Shown: positions 60,669 through 64,000 of the stretch, piece after piece
Position numbering within the stretch: position 1 is the first letter of the stretch
Layout of the letters: every line of letters starts with the position of its first letter
DNA from: Cymbidium sinense
Lineage: Eukaryota; Streptophyta; Magnoliopsida; Asparagales; Orchidaceae
Direction: 5' to 3'
Length of the DNA stretch: 64,000 bases
Assembly: GCA_021442155.1 (NCBI GenBank)
Contig: CM038222.1
Coordinates: 17,639,908-17,703,907, forward strand
The notes under the pieces: generated by a model
Seen by the model: only the letters and a program-made list of their open reading frames with translations
What the model was told of the DNA's origin: nothing
Databases searched by the model: none
Translations under genes and position numbers: made by a program

Positions 60669-62540
60669 TTTTTTTTTTTTGGGGAAAGTTAGAATTTTAT
60701 TACCATAAAAGGAAAAGATACCATGTCCTTAAAAGGGGTAAAGCTCTAAAATTCTACTGCTCTCATAGCTACAAGAAACTTAAAGTGCTGAACTCCCATC
60801 TAAGTACATTAGAAATAAAAAAACAAAACAAAAGAGCAAATACAACAACTAAAAGCATAAGGGAAGAACACAGAGTAAGACTAAAACAAATCTTGAAAAT
60901 AGTAAAAGAATGAGTCGAGTTGATTTCTTTGAGAAAGCAAGATAAGCAAGATCCACAACACCTGAGTTGATTGAGTAATGACCATTCCCTTTGTAAAGTT
61001 CCAACCGGTAAAAGAAATCTGCAACAAACTACAAAGGCAAAAGTCATTGATAAAAAGGATAAGAATAAACAGAGTAAAAGGAGAGAGCTGAGAAAGAGAA
61101 GGCTTAGGCTCATATAGAATAATATCAAGGGGCAACAATATATATATGAGCATCCAAACTTCATAAAGAAGGATTACAGTCATATGTAATGCTACCAACC
61201 AGAGGGAAGAGTGAGTAACATCAAAGCCATCATAGCCAGCATACCTGATACATGCAAACATCCAAGGCCAGCAGTCCATTGAGTTCTACATCCTGCACCA
61301 TTTAATAAAGAGCAACCGACCAACAACCAACTTGCAGCCAAACCACCAAACAAAAACCAAAATAGACTAATCACAATAACCCATAGAGAGGAGAGAATAT
61401 AGTCAGAACATCAACAACAGTCATTATCTAAATACCCATCTAAGCTATAAACCATGAAAACCATAACCAACCGTCAGTAAGCACCAGACCCATGCCAATC
61501 AATAGAGAAATAACCAACAAAACCCAGATAAGAGCCCTCAATGGAAAGTCTCGACAAGTAGCAGTCACCAAGCCAAACCAGGGTGAGCAACCACAAATGA
61601 CTAGATAGCTCAAAAATGAAACCATCAATTGAAGGAAACATAAGTTGCAGCAGTGCAAATCACTAGAAGACAAAATAGTCACACAAAAGGGGGCCAAAGG
61701 AAGCAACCAACCAGCAGAAACCAACAAGTCCAATCCAAAAGGATCAACAAAGGTTTGGCTAGCACAACAAAAGCCTCTAGTAAATTGTTCAAGAAGAAGG
61801 AAAAGACCAAAAAGGAAAAATAAACAAACAAAGATTCCAAGGACAACTAAAGTTCCTCCAACCAAACCAGCTAAGTAAAACAACCATAAGGAAACCACCA
61901 TAAAATAACCCATCATAAGTAACCAATAAATGAAGCATCCCTAACAACCAAGCAAAACTAAAGAACCTACAAAGTACCACACAATAGAGGCCCAAAAAAA
62001 GCACAATAACCATAGAAAGGCAACAATAGTAGCTATAGGACCTATTAAAACCAAACTTTCTCGAACAAAGACTAAATCGATATAGATATAACAACAACAC
62101 AAAATGTGCTGCAAATAATGTACCCAACAAAGGCTAATTCCAGGCGAATAACCAAACACAAAACCAAGGAAAAGGATGATTCCAACAATAAACAACAAGG
62201 GTCTAGGAGGAAAACCTAAAAAAGCAGTCAATAAATTCTTTAAAGAAGGCCTAAAGGAAACACTAACCAGGAAGGCCACCACCATCCAACCATGAGAACT
62301 AATAAAAAGTAATTCGAGTTCTAGAGGAGAGTAAACAGACCAACTAGTGAGAAAAAGAATAAAGCCAGAGAAGAAACCATCTCATCCACCAGCAACTAGA
62401 GTAATAAGGCAGAGAAGACAGCAGCCACCAGGAGGAAAAACCAAGCCAACCCAGGCTAGAGGACAGGAACCACCAGGTAGAAACCATTAGTCCAACCAAA
62501 AATCTAGAGGTCAACAATAATACCCATCGCAGGCCAAAAA
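60669..62540 (-). mobile_element. LINE-2: 5'-truncated LINE consisting of the 3' region only
   Basis: Twelve T on + (60669-60680) are the poly(A) tail of the minus-strand element, directly abutting TTTAGGG. The first 80 bases after the tail (GAATTTTATTACCATAAA, then CCTTAAAAGGGG) match the 3' end of LINE-1. The rest is the same kind of T/G-rich sense-strand sequence. It ends at 62540, where TTTAGGG resumes without filler. No RT or endonuclease is included. Long minus-strand frames (60769-61164, 61440-61916, 61941-62285) are hydrophobic compositional artefacts. 5' truncation is typical of target-primed reverse transcription. Confidence 0.82.
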
Positions 62541-63652
62541 GTTTAGGGTTTAGGGTTTAGGGTTTTGATGGTTTAGGGTTTAGGGTTTAAGGTTTAGGGT
62601 TTAGGGTTTAGTTTATGTTTTAGGGTTAAGGGTTTAGTTAGGGTAGGGAGTTTAGGGTTTAGGTTAGGTTTAGTTTAGTGTTTAGTGTATAGTTTTGGTA
62701 GGGTTTAGGGATGGGGTAGGATTTTAGGGTTTAGGGTTTTGGTTTAGGGTTTTAGTGTTTAGATTTAGGGTTTGATGTAGGTTTTATTTTAAGTTTTTTT
62801 TTAAATTAAATAAACCAAGGTTTAGTTTATTTAGTTTATTTAGTTATTTTGTTTATTTTATTTTTATTTTATTTATGTTTATTTTATTTAGTTTAGTTTA
62901 TTTATTTTAGGTTTATTTATTTTAGTTTAGGTTATTTTAGTTTATTTTAAGTTTATGTTTATTTTTAGGTTAGATTTTATTTTATTTAGGTTTAGGATAT
63001 TTATTTTATTTATTTAGGTTTTATGTTATTTTTTTAGGTTTTAGTTTATTTTTATGTTTTATTTTTAGTTTAGGTTTAGTTTATTTTAAATTTATTTTAT
63101 TTTTTAATTTATTAGTTAAGTTTATTTTAGTTTAGGTTTTTTTTATTTTAGTTTAGTTTAGGTTTATTTTATTTTGTTATTTTAGGTTTAGATTTTTTTA
63201 ATTTAGGTTTATTTTTTATTTTTTTTAGGTTAATTTTATTTAGTTTATTTAGTTTATTTTAGGTTAATTTTAGTTTAGTTTATTTATTTATTTAGTTTTA
63301 TTTTATTTTATTTTATTAGGTTTAGGTTTAGTTTTGGTTTTATTTGTTTATTTTATTTTATAGTTTAGGATTTATTTATTTATTTTAGGTTTTGTTTAGG
63401 TGGTAGGTTTGTGGTAGGGTTATAGGTGGGTTACACAAGGATTTAGGGGAGGTTTAGGTGATTTAGTGGTGATAGGTAGATTAGGGGTTTAGGATTTGTG
63501 ATTAGGGTTTTATTTTTTATTTATTTTAAATTAACAAACTGGAGGTTTAGGTTTAGTTTATTTATTTTATTTATTTAGTTTATTTTATAGTTTTATTTTA
63601 TTATTTTAGGTTTAGTTTATTTTAGTTTTGGTTTTAGTTTAAGGTTTTTATT

Positions 63653-63691
<39 letters not shown>

Positions 63692-64000
63692 GTTAATTAG
63701 GTTTTATTTTAGGTTTATTAAGGTTTATTTAGTTTAGGTTTAGTTTATTTTTTATTTATTTTATTTAGTTTAGGTTTTTTAGGTTTATTTATTTTAGGTT
63801 TAGGTTTAAGTTTAGTTTAATAATTTTAGTTTAGTTTATTTATTTATTTATTTTTTTTTTTTAGTTTAGGGTTTATGTTATTTTATATTTATTTTAGGTT
63901 TTATTTTCAGATTTATTTTATGTTTTATTTTTTATTTATTTATATTTATTTTATTTTATGTTTAGTTTTTATTTTATTTATGTTTTATTTTAGTTTATTT
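62541..64000 (-). repeat. Right telomere-like array, third segment, running off the window
   Basis: Canonical TTTAGGG (62541-62790), landmark near 62810, AT-rich stretch to about 63400, a short canonical part, landmark near 63540, then AT-rich TTTAT/TTTAG sequence to the end. The landmark spacing continues the unit of about 3 kb. No gene. Confidence 0.92.
63655..63689. repeat. Homopolymer of 35 T
   Basis: A pure T run within an AT-rich stretch, longer than any other homopolymer in the window. It could be an old poly(A) tail in the same orientation as the other insertions, or a local expansion. Confidence 0.95.

Noticed and set aside
61440..61916. 158-codon hydrophobic frame on the minus strand (and 60769-61164, 60881-61279, 61789-62285), looking like membrane proteins
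   Set aside because: The sense strand of the LINE 3' region is T/G-rich, which suppresses stops and gives Phe/Leu/Val/Trp. Several frames overlap and none has a family motif.

Overview
The window looks like nuclear DNA of a flowering plant, probably a monocot (an impression only). The evidence is the plant-type telomere heptamer (TTTAGGG/CCCTAAA), remnants of a plant glycine-rich RNA-binding protein (GRP), decayed Ty3/gypsy retrotransposons carrying the extra RNase H typical of the plant Tat lineage, and plant L1-type LINEs. I find no intact host gene, tRNA, rRNA or CRISPR array. Every long coding signature is a pseudogene inside a repeat.

Layout: (1) 1-10825 is a degenerate telomere-like array with CCCTAAA on the + strand. 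It is organised as a higher-order repeat of about 4.9 kb and contains five 5'-truncated GRP copies. (2) 10832-46600 is a block of nested retroelements. It holds three + strand copies of one Tat-like Ty3/gypsy family: A at 16288-22790, B at 22790-25818, and C at 28935-30558 continuing at 38246-45330. Three copies of an unclassified repeat family are interleaved: E1 (+), E2 (+) and E3 (-). The block ends with a tandem repeat of about 340 bp (45400-46600). (3) 46600-64000 is a second telomere-like array of opposite polarity (TTTAGGG on +). It has three GRP copies on the minus strand and a unit of about 3 kb. Two minus-strand LINEs interrupt it: a near full-length one (49516-56591) and a 3'-end-only one (60669-62540).

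The main observation joins these parts. All eight GRP fragments and both LINEs have their sense strand on the C-rich telomeric strand, with their A-tract or 3' end abutting CCCTAAA-type repeats. That is what target-primed reverse transcription predicts if an L1-type endonuclease nicks TTT/A in the G-rich strand and the exposed TTT primes on poly(A). GRP copies share the same stop codons within and between the arrays, so after capture they spread as part of the satellite, not by eight separate insertions. The window therefore looks like a satellite built from telomeric repeats plus a retro-captured mRNA 3' end, later invaded by LINEs.

Limits: boundaries inside the degenerate arrays are good to roughly 10-30 bp. 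The E family is recognised only by comparing its copies within the window. No alignments or database searches were run.
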